A stretch of 64,000 nt of DNA from Kushneria phosphatilytica (GCF_008247605.1 NZ_CP043420.1:2108001-2172000), one strand, 5' to 3'; positions 27,035 through 37,449 are shown, numbered from the stretch's first letter. The notes: a model not told the origin generated them from the sequence alone. Program-made: numbers and translations.

Positions 27035-28762
27035 ATGCCCGACACATCCATTGCCTCAACTTCCCCACTGCGAGGTCTTGCACGACGACTGGTCGAGGAT
27101 GGTCTGCTCAGCGAAGCAGCGGCCCGTCAGGCGCACGAGGCGGCCGATGCCGAGGAATGCCCGCTGCTGCATTACATCACTCGTGAGGGTCTGGTCGGGA
27201 CACGCGAGGCCGCACTGGCGACAGCATGGGAGTACGGTCTGGCCTGCGTGGATCTGGAAGCGATTCCGCTTGTCAACCTGCCGGATCTGACCGGAATGAG
27301 CGAAAGCCTGCTACGCCGGTTGGGCGCGCTACCACTGGCTCGGCATCCGCACCGTCTGGTCATGGCCATCGATACACCCTCGGCCCTGCCCCGCCTCGAT
27401 GAATTGCAATTCAGCACCGGTCTCTCGGTCGAAGCTGTACTGGCGCCGGTGGATCAGCTCGGCCGGTACCTGGAGCAGTACCTTGAACTGCATGGCGAGG
27501 GTGCCATGGCGCTGTTGGGTAACAGCGAATCGCTGGACGCTCTGACGCTGGAGGACGATCAGGAAAACGAAGGGGTGGATGCCGCAATTAGCGACAAGGA
27601 CGATGCCCCGGTGGTCCGCTTCGTCAAACAGTTGATGCTCGATGCGATTCGGCGCGGTGCATCGGATGTGCACTTTGAGCCCTACGAGACCAGCTTCCGG
27701 GTGCGCTTTCGTATTGACGGGTTGCTCATCGAAGCAGCCCGGCCGCCGATCGGGCTGCGCAGCCGAATTACTACCCGACTCAAGGTGCTGGCTCGTCTCG
27801 ATATTTCCGAACGCCGTCTACCGCAGGATGGCACGATCAAGATGCGGCTCTCGGCCAGGCGCAGTGTCGACTTTCGTGTCAATACGCTGCCCACCCTGTC
27901 AGGGGAAAAGATTGTTCTGCGCCTGCTTGATCCGGCCGAAGCCCGGCTGGGCATCGAGGCGTTGGGCTTTCTTCCGGAGCAACAGGCCTGTTATGAAGCG
28001 GCCCTTGCTCGCCCCCAGGGCATGATTCTGGTTACCGGGCCCACTGGCAGCGGCAAAACGGTCACGCTGTACACGGGCCTGAACATTCTCAATACCGAAG
28101 AACGCAACATCGCCACTGCCGAGGATCCGGTCGAGTTGCGTCTCGAGGGGATCAATCAGGTCAACGTCCAGCCGCGTATCGGGCTCGATTTCGCCAATGC
28201 CCTGCGTGCTTTTTTGCGTCAGGATCCGGATGTCGTAATGGTCGGCGAAATACGCGATCTTGAAACCGCCGAGGTAGCGGTCAAGGCTGCCCAGACCGGC
28301 CACCTGGTACTCTCTACCCTGCACACCAACTCTGCTGCAGAAACCCTGACACGCCTTCGCAACATGGGCGTGGCGGCTTTCAATATTGCCAGCTCGGTCT
28401 CGTTGATCATCGCCCAACGTCTTGCCAGACGCTTGTGTTCATACTGCCGTGAACCGGTGGAAATACCCGTGCAGGTACTTCGTGAGGCGGGCGCCAGTGA
28501 TGAGGAAATCCATCAGGCCACACTCTATCAGGCGCATGGTTGCGATCGCTGTACCAATGGCTATCGGGGGCGCGTGGGAATTTATGAGGTCATGCCCATT
28601 TCTGCCACCATGAGCCGATTGATCATGCAGGAAGTCAGTGCCGCGGAACTGGCCGAACAGGCCCATCGGGAAGGAAGAGACGATTTGCGTCGCAGCGGCC
28701 TGCGCAAGGTACTGGCCGGCGAAACGACGCTGGAAGAAATCAATCGAATTACCAGCCATTGA
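27035..28762 (+). CDS. pilB: Type IV pilus assembly ATPase PilB
   Basis: A 575-residue hexameric ATPase that drives pilus extension. N-terminal MshEN-type domains occupy residues ~10-150. Walker A GPTGSGKT lies near 335-342, an Asp box follows at EDPVE, Walker B (DPDVVMVGEIRD) near 395-406, and the His box near TLHTNSA. Four cysteines (CSYC ... CDRC, about 468-510) form the zinc site typical of PilB and absent from PilT. It leads pilB-pilC-pilD-coaE-yacG. The ribosome site before ATG 27035 is weak. Confidence 0.95.
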   Translation: MPDTSIASTSPLRGLARRLVEDGLLSEAAARQAHEAADAEECPLLHYITREGLVGTREAALATAWEYGLACVDLEAIPLVNLPDLTGMSESLLRRLGALPLARHPHRLVMAIDTPSALPRLDELQFSTGLSVEAVLAPVDQLGRYLEQYLELHGEGAMALLGNSESLDALTLEDDQENEGVDAAISDKDDAPVVRFVKQLMLDAIRRGASDVHFEPYETSFRVRFRIDGLLIEAARPPIGLRSRITTRLKVLARLDISERRLPQDGTIKMRLSARRSVDFRVNTLPTLSGEKIVLRLLDPAEARLGIEALGFLPEQQACYEAALARPQGMILVTGPTGSGKTVTLYTGLNILNTEERNIATAEDPVELRLEGINQVNVQPRIGLDFANALRAFLRQDPDVVMVGEIRDLETAEVAVKAAQTGHLVLSTLHTNSAAETLTRLRNMGVAAFNIASSVSLIIAQRLARRLCSYCREPVEIPVQVLREAGASDEEIHQATLYQAHGCDRCTNGYRGRVGIYEVMPISATMSRLIMQEVSAAELAEQAHREGRDDLRRSGLRKVLAGETTLEEINRITSH

Positions 28763-28775
28763 GGAAGACGGCGTC

Positions 28776-30020
28776 ATGACCTCTCGTACAGGCCAGCCCC
28801 GCGCACGAGCGAAGGACCGCCACCGCATCATCGTCTGGAAATGGCAGGGACGAAATACCCGCGGCAAGCGAATACATGGAGAGATGGCAGCCACCGAAGA
28901 GAACGAAGTCCGTCGCCATCTCGCTCAACAGGGTATCAGTCTGCGTCGAATAAGCCGCAAACGCTCGCTACCGATCATTGGCAATCGCATCCGCAGTGGT
29001 GATATCACCCTGTTTGCCCGGCAGATGGCCACAATGATTCGTGCCGGCATTCCTTTGCTGCAGTCCTTTTCAGCGGTTGCCAACAGTACCACCAACCCTG
29101 CGCTGCGCCATTTCATCGAAACCCTGCACCAGGACGTTTCCAGTGGCATGAATTTTTCCAGCGCACTGGCCAAACACCCCGGTCATATCGATGACCTGTT
29201 CGTACACCTGGTAGCCGCTGGCGAGCAGGCCGGGGCGCTGGACCGGATGCTGGAAAGAATTGCCATCTACAAGGAACGACTGGACACACTGCGCTCGCGG
29301 GTCATGAAGGCCATGTACTATCCTGCCTCGGTCATTGCTGTCGGGCTTGGCGTCACTGCCCTGCTATTGATCAAGGTAGTCCCGCAGTTCGAAACCATGT
29401 TTTCGAGTTTCGGCGCTGAATTGCCGATGCCAACGCAGATCACCATCGAGCTGTCGGAGACGGCGCAAGCCTGGTGGTGGCAGATCTGCCTCGCCCTGCT
29501 GGGCGGCGTCGTTCTGTTGCGCTCGCTGCTGCGTCGTTCCCCTGTGCTGGCCATGCGCCTGAGTCGGCTGGCGCTTGGATTACCGATACTCGGTGGCATT
29601 CTGGAAAAATCGGCCATTGCGCGGTTTGCACGTACGCTTTCCACCAGTTTTGCGGCCGGCGTACCCTTGATGGAGGCGCTCGATACCGCTTCCGGCGCCT
29701 GCGGCAATCAGGTATTTGCCCGTGCCGTGAGTGATATCCGCACTGACGTCAGCAACGGTCAGCAGCTCCATGCTGCCATGCGCAACACCAACCTGTTTTC
29801 ACCCATGTCACTGCAGATGGTGGCCATTGGAGAAGAAGCCGGCTCGCTGGATGACATGCTTGACCGGGTCGCCGAATTCCACGAAGCCGAGGTGGAGAAT
29901 CGCGTGGATACGCTCACCTCATTACTGGAACCCTTCATTATCGTAGTGCTGGGTACTCTGGTGGGAGGACTTGTGATGTCGATGTACCTCCCGGTCTTCG
30001 AACTCGGCAATGCCATCTGA
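28776..30020 (+). CDS. pilC: Type IV pilus inner-membrane platform protein PilC
   Basis: A 414-residue polytopic protein with two type II secretion F domains. Each has the FARQMATMIRAGIPLLQS / FARTLSTSFAAGVPLMEA motif (around residues 78 and 285), with three membrane helices in total. PilC couples PilB/PilT motion to pilin insertion. The ATG at 28776 has GAGGAAG 7 nt upstream and fits the family start (IVWKWQGRNTRGKRIHGE); the longer frame from 28638 overlaps pilB without support. It lies 13 bp after pilB. Confidence 0.95.
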   Translation: MTSRTGQPRARAKDRHRIIVWKWQGRNTRGKRIHGEMAATEENEVRRHLAQQGISLRRISRKRSLPIIGNRIRSGDITLFARQMATMIRAGIPLLQSFSAVANSTTNPALRHFIETLHQDVSSGMNFSSALAKHPGHIDDLFVHLVAAGEQAGALDRMLERIAIYKERLDTLRSRVMKAMYYPASVIAVGLGVTALLLIKVVPQFETMFSSFGAELPMPTQITIELSETAQAWWWQICLALLGGVVLLRSLLRRSPVLAMRLSRLALGLPILGGILEKSAIARFARTLSTSFAAGVPLMEALDTASGACGNQVFARAVSDIRTDVSNGQQLHAAMRNTNLFSPMSLQMVAIGEEAGSLDDMLDRVAEFHEAEVENRVDTLTSLLEPFIIVVLGTLVGGLVMSMYLPVFELGNAI

Positions 30021-30091
30021 GCCGCTATCCCGATAGCAACAGCATCTATCGGTGCTGTTCGAATCACTCGCTTTCGCTGCGGAGATCGCTT

Positions 30092-30952
30092 TTGACATCC
30101 CTGACGACACTGCCGCCCTGGCCGCTATTGTGTGTACTGATCCTGGTCGCACTGGCCGTGGGGAGTTTTCTTAACGTGGTGATTACACGCCTGCCAGTCA
30201 TTCTGATGCGCGGATGGCGCGCCGAGGCGCGAGAAGCCCTGGAACTACCGCCGGAATCGCTCCCCCGCTTCAATCTGCTCACCCCCGGCTCTCTCTGCCC
30301 CCACTGTGAGCATCCCATTACCTGGCATGACAATCTCCCCTTGCTGGGTTATCTCAAGCGGCGTGGACGTTGTGCTCATTGTCACGGCCGGATCAGCCTG
30401 CAGTATCCACTGGTCGAGCTGACCACTCTGGCGCTGACACTGGTTGTGGTCTGGCAGCAGGGGCTGGGCATGGACAGTCTCGCCATTCTTGCAGCCTGTC
30501 TGATGTTACTGGTGCTGGGCGTCATCGATCTGCGCACGCAGCTGCTACCGGACATTCTCACCCAGCCACTATTGTGGGGCGGGCTGCTCTATCACCTTGT
30601 CTTTGCGCCTTCCGGATTGACGGAGGCCATCATTGGCGCCGTCGCAGGCTATCTGGTGCTATGGTCGCTGTACTGGCTGTTTCGGCTACTGACTCGTCGT
30701 GAAGGCATGGGCCAGGGCGACTTCAAGCTGCTGGCTGCGTTGGGCGCCTGGTGTGGCTGGCCCTCGCTCCCTCTGCTGCTGGTCATAGCCACTCTGCTTG
30801 GATCCATCTATGGGATCGGATTACAGCTGCTGCGCCCGGCTACGCGAGGTCAGCCTATTGCTTTCGGGCCCTTCCTGGTTATTGCCGGCTGGCTGATGCT
30901 GCTTTGCGGTCCGACGCTGATGGCGGCTTACATGAGTACGCTGGGCTTGTAG
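30092..30952 (+). CDS. pilD: Prepilin peptidase / N-methyltransferase PilD
   Basis: A 286-residue membrane enzyme that removes the PilA leader and methylates the new N-terminus. Two Cys-x2-Cys pairs (CPHC ~69-72, CAHC ~94-97) form the cytoplasmic zinc domain. The two catalytic aspartates are in VIDLRTQLLPD (~147) and GQGDFKLLAALGAW (~210). About eight hydrophobic segments are visible. The start is a TTG at 30092, supported by GGAG 7 nt upstream. It is 71 bp after pilC. Confidence 0.94.
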   Translation: MTSLTTLPPWPLLCVLILVALAVGSFLNVVITRLPVILMRGWRAEAREALELPPESLPRFNLLTPGSLCPHCEHPITWHDNLPLLGYLKRRGRCAHCHGRISLQYPLVELTTLALTLVVVWQQGLGMDSLAILAACLMLLVLGVIDLRTQLLPDILTQPLLWGGLLYHLVFAPSGLTEAIIGAVAGYLVLWSLYWLFRLLTRREGMGQGDFKLLAALGAWCGWPSLPLLLVIATLLGSIYGIGLQLLRPATRGQPIAFGPFLVIAGWLMLLCGPTLMAAYMSTLGL

Positions 30953-31000
30953 ACTGCTCGCCACAATCGCTTGTGTCATGAGTTTCAGGGAGAAAGGCCC

Positions 31001-31627
31001 ATGCTGATCGTGGGACTGACCGGGGGTATCGCTTCAGGCAAAAGTACCGTTGCTCGCCGCTTTGGAGAGCTGGGTGCTGCCTGGCTGGATGCAGACGACA
31101 TTGCCCGCGAAATCGTGGCGCCCGGAGAGCCGGCTCTCGATGAGATCCGTGATCAATTCGGTGCGGGCATGATCAATGCTGAGGGCCAGCTCGATCGTGC
31201 CCGATTGCGCCAGTGCATCTTCAGGGACGAAAAACGACGCAAGGTACTGGAAGCCATTACACACCCAAGAATACGCGAGCGGATCGTGACCCGGCTGGAG
31301 CAGTTTCGTCAGAATGGCGCTGATTACGCCTTGCTGGTCTCGCCGCTGCTATTGGAAACTGATCAACATCGGCTGGTAAACCGGGTACTGGTCGTGGATG
31401 TTGACGAAGCGCTTCAGCTTTCACGAACCCTGCAACGTGACGGAGTCGATGCCGAGCATGTCCGGTCCATCATTGCCGCGCAGCTGCCACGCGAGACCCG
31501 GCTGGCCGAGGCCGACGATATTATCGACAACCGTGGTAACGAACAGACACTGGATGAGCAGGTAAAACGACTCGACACCCTGTACCGACAACTTGCCCAC
31601 GATCTCTCTACGGCAAGCAGTGAATAA
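31001..31627 (+). CDS. coaE: Dephospho-CoA kinase
   Basis: A 208-residue P-loop kinase that completes coenzyme A synthesis. It begins MLIVGLTGGIASGKST (P-loop 7-14) and has the conserved LDADDIARE (~32-40) and HPRIRERI (~92) motifs. The in-frame Met at 30971 is rejected because the family start and GGGAGAAAGG upstream support 31001. It follows pilD as in many gammaproteobacteria and is followed by yacG. Confidence 0.96.
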   Translation: MLIVGLTGGIASGKSTVARRFGELGAAWLDADDIAREIVAPGEPALDEIRDQFGAGMINAEGQLDRARLRQCIFRDEKRRKVLEAITHPRIRERIVTRLEQFRQNGADYALLVSPLLLETDQHRLVNRVLVVDVDEALQLSRTLQRDGVDAEHVRSIIAAQLPRETRLAEADDIIDNRGNEQTLDEQVKRLDTLYRQLAHDLSTASSE

Positions 31628-31687
31628 TGATGTGGCACCTGAAGCCTCATCTGTCTCTACAGAGTGCAACAGAAAGGAAATAACGCC

Positions 31688-31924
31688 ATGACACGTAAAA
31701 CCCCCGACGGAAAACCCATTGTGACCTGCCCGCACTGTAGTCGTGAGGTGGTCTGGTCCTCCGAAAACCAGTGGCGTCCCTTCTGCTCCAAACGCTGCAA
31801 GATGATCGATCTGGGCGCATGGGCCGATGAATCCCATCGCATCGCCGGAGAACCAGCGATGGATGAAGCCAATCTGGATGCCCTGATCGATCAGCTCGAG
31901 CGAAGTGGAGAGTCGAATCGCTGA
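31688..31924 (+). CDS. yacG: DNA gyrase inhibitor YacG
   Basis: A 78-residue zinc protein with four cysteines in the YacG pattern (CPHC ... FCSKRC, residues ~12-40) followed by the conserved segment MIDLGAWADE and an acidic tail. In E. coli YacG binds GyrB and inhibits gyrase. AGGAAA precedes ATG 31688; a Met at 31664 would add eight residues. A GC hairpin, GGTGCGC/GCGCACC (31931-31956), spans the gap to the convergent Nudix gene. Confidence 0.92.
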   Translation: MTRKTPDGKPIVTCPHCSREVVWSSENQWRPFCSKRCKMIDLGAWADESHRIAGEPAMDEANLDALIDQLERSGESNR

Positions 31925-31943
31925 TGCCGGGGTGCGCCTGCCA

Positions 31944-32906
31944 TCAGGAGCGCACCGTATCCGGATACCAGTAATCCCGAATTGAAGCGATGCCCTGAGC
32001 ACCCACCGCGCGCGCCCGATCACTATCATGTCGGGTCACTCCACCCAGCGCATAGACCGGCATCGCCGCATATTCCACCAGTTGCTGGAAATCATGCCAT
32101 CCCATGGTAATGGCGCCCGGGTGGCTGGGTGTCTCGCGCAATGGGGACAGCGTAATGAAATCGCAGCTCACACGCGCGGCCTGCTCCACCTGTGCCTGAT
32201 CATGCGCTGAAGCAGACAGCCACTTGTCAGCCGCAATCGGGCGCCGCTCAAGCCCAAGCAGCGCCGTACTGGGCAGATGGATGCCATCGGCATCGATCCG
32301 TTCGAGCAGTTCCGGGCCACCATTGAGAATCAGCCTTGCCCCGTGCTGACGGCAGAGCGCCAGCGCCCGCTCGGCACGCTCCTGCCAGCGATCAGCTTCC
32401 AGTGTCTTGGCTCGCAGCTGCACCAGCCGGATGCCATCCTCACCGAGTGCCCGAGCCAGTTTCCGCTCGAAGTGAGCATCCTCCTCCTCTTCACCGGTAA
32501 TCAGATAGTAGCGAGGCAGCATCACTGACCGAATGATGGGATGGTTGGCCTCAGGAAAAGGATAACGCTCAAGATCACCTACCTCGACCCAGCGTACTGC
32601 CTGACCTTCCCGGCCCCAGGGCTCGCCCTCGTAATCATGGGTCTCCCAGACATCCAGCAGAATATGCTTATCGGGGTATTCATGATGCACACGAATCAAG
32701 GGCTGAGCACGCCCAATGGTGACGCCCAGCTCTTCGGCAAGTTCGCGTCGCAACGCTTCCAGACCGGTTTCGAATGGAGCCAGCTTGCCACCAGGAAACT
32801 CCCACAAACCGCCCTGATCGGCTATCGAGGGGCGCCTGGCGATCAGCACCTGACCCCGCTCGTTGAAAATGGCCGCTGCTGCGACATGAACCCGTCTTTT
32901 CGGCAT
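31944..32906 (-). CDS. Nudix hydrolase fused to a thiamine-phosphate synthase-like domain
   Basis: A 320-residue fusion. Residues 1-~130 are a MutT-type Nudix domain with a perfect Nudix box (GGKLAPFE...RRELAEELGV, ~38-61), a fold that cleaves oxidised or odd nucleoside triphosphates such as 8-oxo-dGTP. Residues ~135-320 resemble ThiE (TIM barrel; motifs IRLVQLRAKTLE, ILNGGPELLERIDADGIHLP, FITLSPLRETPSHPGA). The same fusion is known next to secA-argJ in Pseudomonas-like bacteria. Several ThiE catalytic residues look altered (for example an ordinary ThiE has Arg-x-Lys in the VQLR region and a GxGP motif), so thiamine synthase activity is doubtful. Confidence 0.9.
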   Translation of the reverse strand: MPKRRVHVAAAAIFNERGQVLIARRPSIADQGGLWEFPGGKLAPFETGLEALRRELAEELGVTIGRAQPLIRVHHEYPDKHILLDVWETHDYEGEPWGREGQAVRWVEVGDLERYPFPEANHPIIRSVMLPRYYLITGEEEEDAHFERKLARALGEDGIRLVQLRAKTLEADRWQERAERALALCRQHGARLILNGGPELLERIDADGIHLPSTALLGLERRPIAADKWLSASAHDQAQVEQAARVSCDFITLSPLRETPSHPGAITMGWHDFQQLVEYAAMPVYALGGVTRHDSDRARAVGAQGIASIRDYWYPDTVRS

Positions 32907-32987
32907 GATCCCGATCTACCTGCCTGCTTGAACTGTTTTAAAATACGGAAGTGCCCAACCCGGGCCTGCCAATGGCGCCGTCACCGC

Positions 32988-34196
32988 TCAACTGCGGTAA
33001 TCGGCGTTGATCGAAACGTAATCGTGCGATAGATCCGAGGTCCAGACCCGAGCCTTCTGATTGCCCCGACCAAGCCGGATGGTAATCACGATATCCTCCT
33101 TCGCCATCTCGGTAGCGCCTGCCTCTTCGGTATAATCCGCGGCACGCCCACCCTTCTCGGCGATGGTGACACCATTAAGATCGATCCCGATCCTCTCAAC
33201 GTCCAGTTGCTCGACCGGTGCCTTGCCCACAGCCATCAAAAGCCTGCCCCAATTGGCATCACTGGCATAGAGTGCAGTTTTTACCAGCGGCGAATGCGCC
33301 ACGCTGAAGGCCACCTCCAGCGCTTCCTCTTCGCTTCGGGCCTGTTCGACATCGATGGTTACGAACTTGGTAGCGCCTTCGCCATCACGCACGATGGCAT
33401 GCGCAAGCGTCTGCAGCACCTTTATCAACGCGTCACGAAACGCTGCAATATCTTCCTCATTCAGGAGGGCCGAGCCGCACCCGGTAGCGACCAGCGTACA
33501 GGCGTCATTGGTCGAAGTATCGGAATCAATGGTAATCCGGTTGAAGGAGTGTTCTACCCCTTCGCGCAACAATTGCTGCAGCCGCACAGGCTCGATGGCA
33601 GCATCAGTGGCCAGAAAAGCCAGCATGGTGGCCATATTCGGGCGGATCATACCGGCGCCCTTGGCAATACCATTGAGGGTCACCGTGCCACTGCTCAGTG
33701 CCACCTGTGTCGTGGCCCCCTTGGGGCGCGTGTCAGTCGTCAGGATGCCCTCGGCAGCTGCGGACCAGCCACTGGCATTCAGCGCACTTAAAGCACCATC
33801 GAGACCACCGCGAATGCGTTCAACCGGCAGCGGCTCTCCGATGACGCCGGTAGAGTAAGGCAGCACGCTTTCCGGCAACACCTCAACCCGCTCGGCCAGA
33901 GCGGCGCAACAGTCACGAGCAGCAGCTATCCCGGCCTCACCATTACCGGCATTGGCATTACCGGTATTGATCAACAGATAGCGCGGCGTAGCCACGGTCA
34001 GATGCTGCTGAGCGACACGTACCGGTGCAGCACGAAATGCATTGCGCGTGAAGGTGGCCGCGGCGTGCGCACCCTCGCAAATTTCGATTACCACCAGATC
34101 CCGCTGACCGGGACGCTTGATTCCCGCCATTGCCGTGCCCAGACGGATACCGGCAATTTCGGGCATCTCCGGAAAGCGGGCTTCACCTGTGGCCAT
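32988..34196 (-). CDS. argJ: Bifunctional ornithine acetyltransferase / N-acetylglutamate synthase
   Basis: A 402-residue enzyme of the cyclic arginine pathway: it moves acetyl from N-acetylornithine to glutamate. The precursor is self-cleaved before Thr190, seen in KGAGMIRPNMATMLAF, to give alpha and beta chains. Other conserved blocks are INTGNANAGNG (~76-86) and SDTSTNDACTLVATG (~225). GGGGGA lies 6 nt before the ATG. The gene follows secA by 33 bp on the same strand, a conserved linkage. Confidence 0.96.
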   Translation of the reverse strand: MATGEARFPEMPEIAGIRLGTAMAGIKRPGQRDLVVIEICEGAHAAATFTRNAFRAAPVRVAQQHLTVATPRYLLINTGNANAGNGEAGIAAARDCCAALAERVEVLPESVLPYSTGVIGEPLPVERIRGGLDGALSALNASGWSAAAEGILTTDTRPKGATTQVALSSGTVTLNGIAKGAGMIRPNMATMLAFLATDAAIEPVRLQQLLREGVEHSFNRITIDSDTSTNDACTLVATGCGSALLNEEDIAAFRDALIKVLQTLAHAIVRDGEGATKFVTIDVEQARSEEEALEVAFSVAHSPLVKTALYASDANWGRLLMAVGKAPVEQLDVERIGIDLNGVTIAEKGGRAADYTEEAGATEMAKEDIVITIRLGRGNQKARVWTSDLSHDYVSINADYRS

Positions 34197-34229
34197 ACTG
34201 TTTCCCCCTGGTTGACGCTCGGGCCACGC

Positions 34230-36992
34230 TCAGCTCAAGCGCCCGTGACACTGCTTGTATTTCTTGCCGGAACCACAAGGACAGGGATCGTTACGCCCCA
34301 CCTTGGGAGTATCACGACGTACCGTCTGCTGACTGGCATCACCCACCTCGCCGGCGGCGGCAACTGCATCATTATTGAGGGGCACCTCGGCTTCTTCCTC
34401 GAGTGCGGCCAGAGCTTCATCCTCACGCGTCATGGCGCTACCGGCCTTTTCACGCTCAAGGGACTCACGACGCTCGCGTTCGAGCTCCTCGACTTCATTT
34501 TGCTGACGCACCTGAACATGGGAGAGGATGCGCACTACATCAGACTTGATGTTGTGCAGCAGAGTCTGGAACAGAGCAAAAGCCTCTCGCTTGTACTCCT
34601 GCTTGGGATTGCGCTGAGCATAACCACGCAGGTGAATACCCCGGCGCAGGTTATCCATTGCCTGCAGATGCTCCTTCCAGCGGGTATCGAGCACCTGAAG
34701 CATGACCTGCTTCTCGAAACGACGCATCATTTCCGGGCCAACGGCGACTTCCTTTTCGGCCCAGGATTTGCGCAGCTGCTCCTGTAGACGCTCGCGCAGG
34801 ACCTCTTCGTGGAAACCATTTTCCTGTTCGGCCCATTGGGTCACCGGCGCCTCGAGCCCGAAATCCTGGCGCAGATGCTGCTCCAGTCCCTCAAGATCCC
34901 ACTGTTCCGGCAGACTCTGGGGGGGCACAAAATCTGAAATCGCAGTATCAAGCACTTCCACACGCAGATTCTGCACGTTCTCCGAGATATCATCGGAAGC
35001 CAGAATATCATTACGCTGCTCGTAAACGACTCGGCGCTGATCGTTGGCAACATCGTCATACTCGAGCAACTGCTTGCGAATATCGAAGTTGCGTCCCTCA
35101 ACCTTTTTCTGTGCACGTTCGACGGCATTGGAAACCATGCGATGCTCGATTGCCTCGCCCTTTTCCAGGCCCAATGCGCCCATCATGCGCTGTACCCGTT
35201 CGGAGCCGAACAACCGCATCAGGTTATCTTCCAGTGACAGGAAGAACCGGGTTGAACCGGGATCCCCCTGGCGGCCCGAACGGCCACGCAGCTGGTTATC
35301 GATACGCCGGGATTCGTGCCGTTCCGAACCAATCACATGCAGACCACCCGCTTCGAGTACAGCATCATGGCGACGCTGCCAATCGGCGCGAATGGCCTCG
35401 ATCTGTTCATCGGAAGGGTTATCAAGCTGAGCCACCTCGTTCTTCCAGCTACCGCCCAGCATGATGTCGGTACCGCGTCCCGCCATATTGGTGGCGATGG
35501 TCACCGTCCCCGGGCGCCCGGCCTGGGCGATGATATCTGCCTCACGTGCGTGTTGTTTGGCGTTGAGCACGTTATGCGGGACCTGTTGCTGACGCATCAT
35601 GCCCGACAGTATCTCGGAACTTTCGATCGAGGCTGTGCCCACCAGCACCGGACGATTCTCGGCCATCTTCTCCTTGATGTCCTCGATGATCGCCTCGAAC
35701 TTTTCGGTCGTGCTCATGTAGACCAGATCATTGAGATCCTTGCGCGCCATCGGCCGATTGGTAGGGATCACCAGAACATCGAGTCCATAAATCTGCTGAA
35801 ACTCGAAGGCTTCGGTATCAGCAGTGCCGGTCATGCCGGAAAGCTTGTCGTAGAGTCGGAAGTAATTCTGGAATGTCGTCGAGGCGAGTGTCTGACTCTC
35901 TTTTTGCACCTCGACGCTTTCCTTCGCCTCGACTGCCTGATGTAATCCCTCCGACCAGCGCCGACCAGGCATGGAACGGCCGGTATGCTCATCAACAATG
36001 ATCACTTCACCGTTGTTGACCACGTAATCGACATCGCGATGAAAGAGGTGCCTGGCCCGCAGTGCGGCATGAACATGATGCAGCAGGCCGAGGTTCTGCG
36101 CGGCATAAAGGGACTCGTTCTCATCAAGCAGATTTTCGCGCTGCATGACCATCTCGACCGACTGGTGGCCACGTTCGGTCAGCTCTACCTGCTTTTGCTT
36201 CTCATCCATGGTGAAGTCCCCGGACTCGGGGTCTTCTTCGTCTTCGCAGGGCTTGAGCTCACCCACCAGGCGATTGATGACATTATAAAGAGTGGTGTCT
36301 TCTTCAACCGGCCCGGAAATGATCAGAGGCGTACGCGCTTCATCAATCAGGATCGAGTCAACCTCATCAATGATGGCGTAGTGAAGAGTGCGCTGAACCT
36401 TGTCCTCGAGCGAAAACGCCATGTTGTCGCGCAGATAGTCGAAGCCAAACTCGTTGTTGGTGCCATAGGTAATATCCGAGCCATAGGCAGCACGCTTCTC
36501 TTCGGAGTTCTGGCCCGAATAGATCACCCCGACACTCAGGCCGAGAAATTCGTAGAGTGGCCGCATCCAGTCGGCGTCGCGACTCGCCAGATAGTCATTG
36601 ACGGTAACGACATGCACTCCGAGCCCGGAGAGCGCATTAAGATACACCGCCAGGGTAGCGACAAGTGTCTTCCCCTCACCGGTCTTCATCTCGGCGATAC
36701 GCCCCTCATGCAGAGCGATCCCGCCAATCATCTGCACATCGAACTGGCGCATGCCCATGACGCGCTGACTGGCTTCACGCACTGTCGCGAAAGCTTCGGG
36801 GAGCAGCTTGTCGAGGGTTTCACCCTGTGCCAGCCGATCACGGAACTGCTGCGTGCGGCCCTGCAGATCGGCGTCGCTCAACGCCTGAAGCTCGGTTTCC
36901 AGCGCATTGATGCGCGTCACCATCTTGCTCATGCGCTTGACTTCGCGCTCGTTCTTGCTGCCGACCAGTTTGCGTACCAGTGTGTTCAACAT
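34230..36992 (-). CDS. secA: Preprotein translocase ATPase SecA
   Basis: A 920-residue motor that pushes unfolded precursors through SecYEG. Walker A MKTGEGKT (~102-109) and Walker B-like [13 protein letters not shown] (~205-217) are present in nucleotide-binding fold 1. [10 protein letters not shown] and the GRGTDI block are in fold 2. The C-terminus has the SEC-C zinc/SecB-binding motif [13 protein letters not shown] (902-914). AGGA lies 10 nt before the ATG within an AT-rich stretch. A short ORF with a signal-like segment ends 51 bp upstream on the same strand, in the position of E. coli secM. Confidence 0.98.
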   Translation of the reverse strand: MLNTLVRKLVGSKNEREVKRMSKMVTRINALETELQALSDADLQGRTQQFRDRLAQGETLDKLLPEAFATVREASQRVMGMRQFDVQMIGGIALHEGRIAEMKTGEGKTLVATLAVYLNALSGLGVHVVTVNDYLASRDADWMRPLYEFLGLSVGVIYSGQNSEEKRAAYGSDITYGTNNEFGFDYLRDNMAFSLEDKVQRTLHYAIIDEVDSILIDEARTPLIISGPVEEDTTLYNVINRLVGELKPCEDEEDPESGDFTMDEKQKQVELTERGHQSVEMVMQRENLLDENESLYAAQNLGLLHHVHAALRARHLFHRDVDYVVNNGEVIIVDEHTGRSMPGRRWSEGLHQAVEAKESVEVQKESQTLASTTFQNYFRLYDKLSGMTGTADTEAFEFQQIYGLDVLVIPTNRPMARKDLNDLVYMSTTEKFEAIIEDIKEKMAENRPVLVGTASIESSEILSGMMRQQQVPHNVLNAKQHAREADIIAQAGRPGTVTIATNMAGRGTDIMLGGSWKNEVAQLDNPSDEQIEAIRADWQRRHDAVLEAGGLHVIGSERHESRRIDNQLRGRSGRQGDPGSTRFFLSLEDNLMRLFGSERVQRMMGALGLEKGEAIEHRMVSNAVERAQKKVEGRNFDIRKQLLEYDDVANDQRRVVYEQRNDILASDDISENVQNLRVEVLDTAISDFVPPQSLPEQWDLEGLEQHLRQDFGLEAPVTQWAEQENGFHEEVLRERLQEQLRKSWAEKEVAVGPEMMRRFEKQVMLQVLDTRWKEHLQAMDNLRRGIHLRGYAQRNPKQEYKREAFALFQTLLHNIKSDVVRILSHVQVRQQNEVEELERERRESLEREKAGSAMTREDEALAALEEEAEVPLNNDAVAAAGEVGDASQQTVRRDTPKVGRNDPCPCGSGKKYKQCHGRLS

Positions 36993-37043
36993 CGAAAAAA
37001 TGTCCTGTAATGACGTGACTCGATTGCGTAAAGGAAGAGGGCC

Positions 37044-37382
37044 TTACGAAACGAGTGGCGGCCCACGACGGCACAGGCAGTCACTATCCGCCGTCATGGG
37101 CAGTAAATGCATGGCAGCAAGGCGCGGTGGAATCAGACGGCGCAGGGAAGTCGGCAAACGCCGCAGCGGGTATCCTCGGCGACGCTGCACTGCCCGACGG
37201 CGAGACACTGCCCGAATGGCCGCGGGTGTATGAAAGCAGATGCGAAACAGTCGATCAGTAACCAGCTCGGTACGAGCCTGCCCCAACCCGATAGGCAGCA
37301 GGCAGCCGATGAGCAATCCGGCAAGCCACCATCGGGATAGGGAATGACGACGCGTACGTATCGTGCCATCGGGCCGTGTCAT
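37044..37382 (-). CDS. Candidate SecM-like secretion monitor / arrest-peptide ORF (hypothetical)
   Basis: An unrecognised 112-residue ORF from ATG 37382 (or 120 from ATG 37406; the open frame continues to 37451). It has a signal-peptide-like start: basic n-region (RTRRHSLSR), hydrophobic core LAGLLIGCLLPIGLG, and a possible Ala cleavage site. An unusually Arg-rich passenger follows, and the end is CLCRRGPPLVS. It is directly upstream of secA on the same strand, with 51 bp between. In E. coli this place is taken by secM, whose C-terminus is RAGPQRLT. Arg at -3, Gly and Pro are shared; the upstream SecM residues Phe and Trp-Ile are not. No strong ribosome site is visible, and third-position GC is modest. 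It may instead be non-coding or the remnant of an M23 peptidase gene. Confidence 0.4.
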   Translation of the reverse strand: MTRPDGTIRTRRHSLSRWWLAGLLIGCLLPIGLGQARTELVTDRLFRICFHTPAAIRAVSRRRAVQRRRGYPLRRLPTSLRRLIPPRLAAMHLLPMTADSDCLCRRGPPLVS

Positions 37383-37449
37383 ACTGTCTTTGAAACCATC
37401 GGACATGGTAGATTGAGCGGAACCTGAATCTGGTGCAGCAAGCAAGCCC

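Noticed and set aside
35985..37010. 341-residue plus-strand frame opposite secA
   Set aside because: Antisense to secA and its start region, with no recognisable domain.
37055..37261. 68-residue plus-strand frame opposite the candidate secM-like ORF
   Set aside because: No ribosome site or motif and no partner gene in that direction; the minus-strand frame has the better context (signal segment, position before secA).
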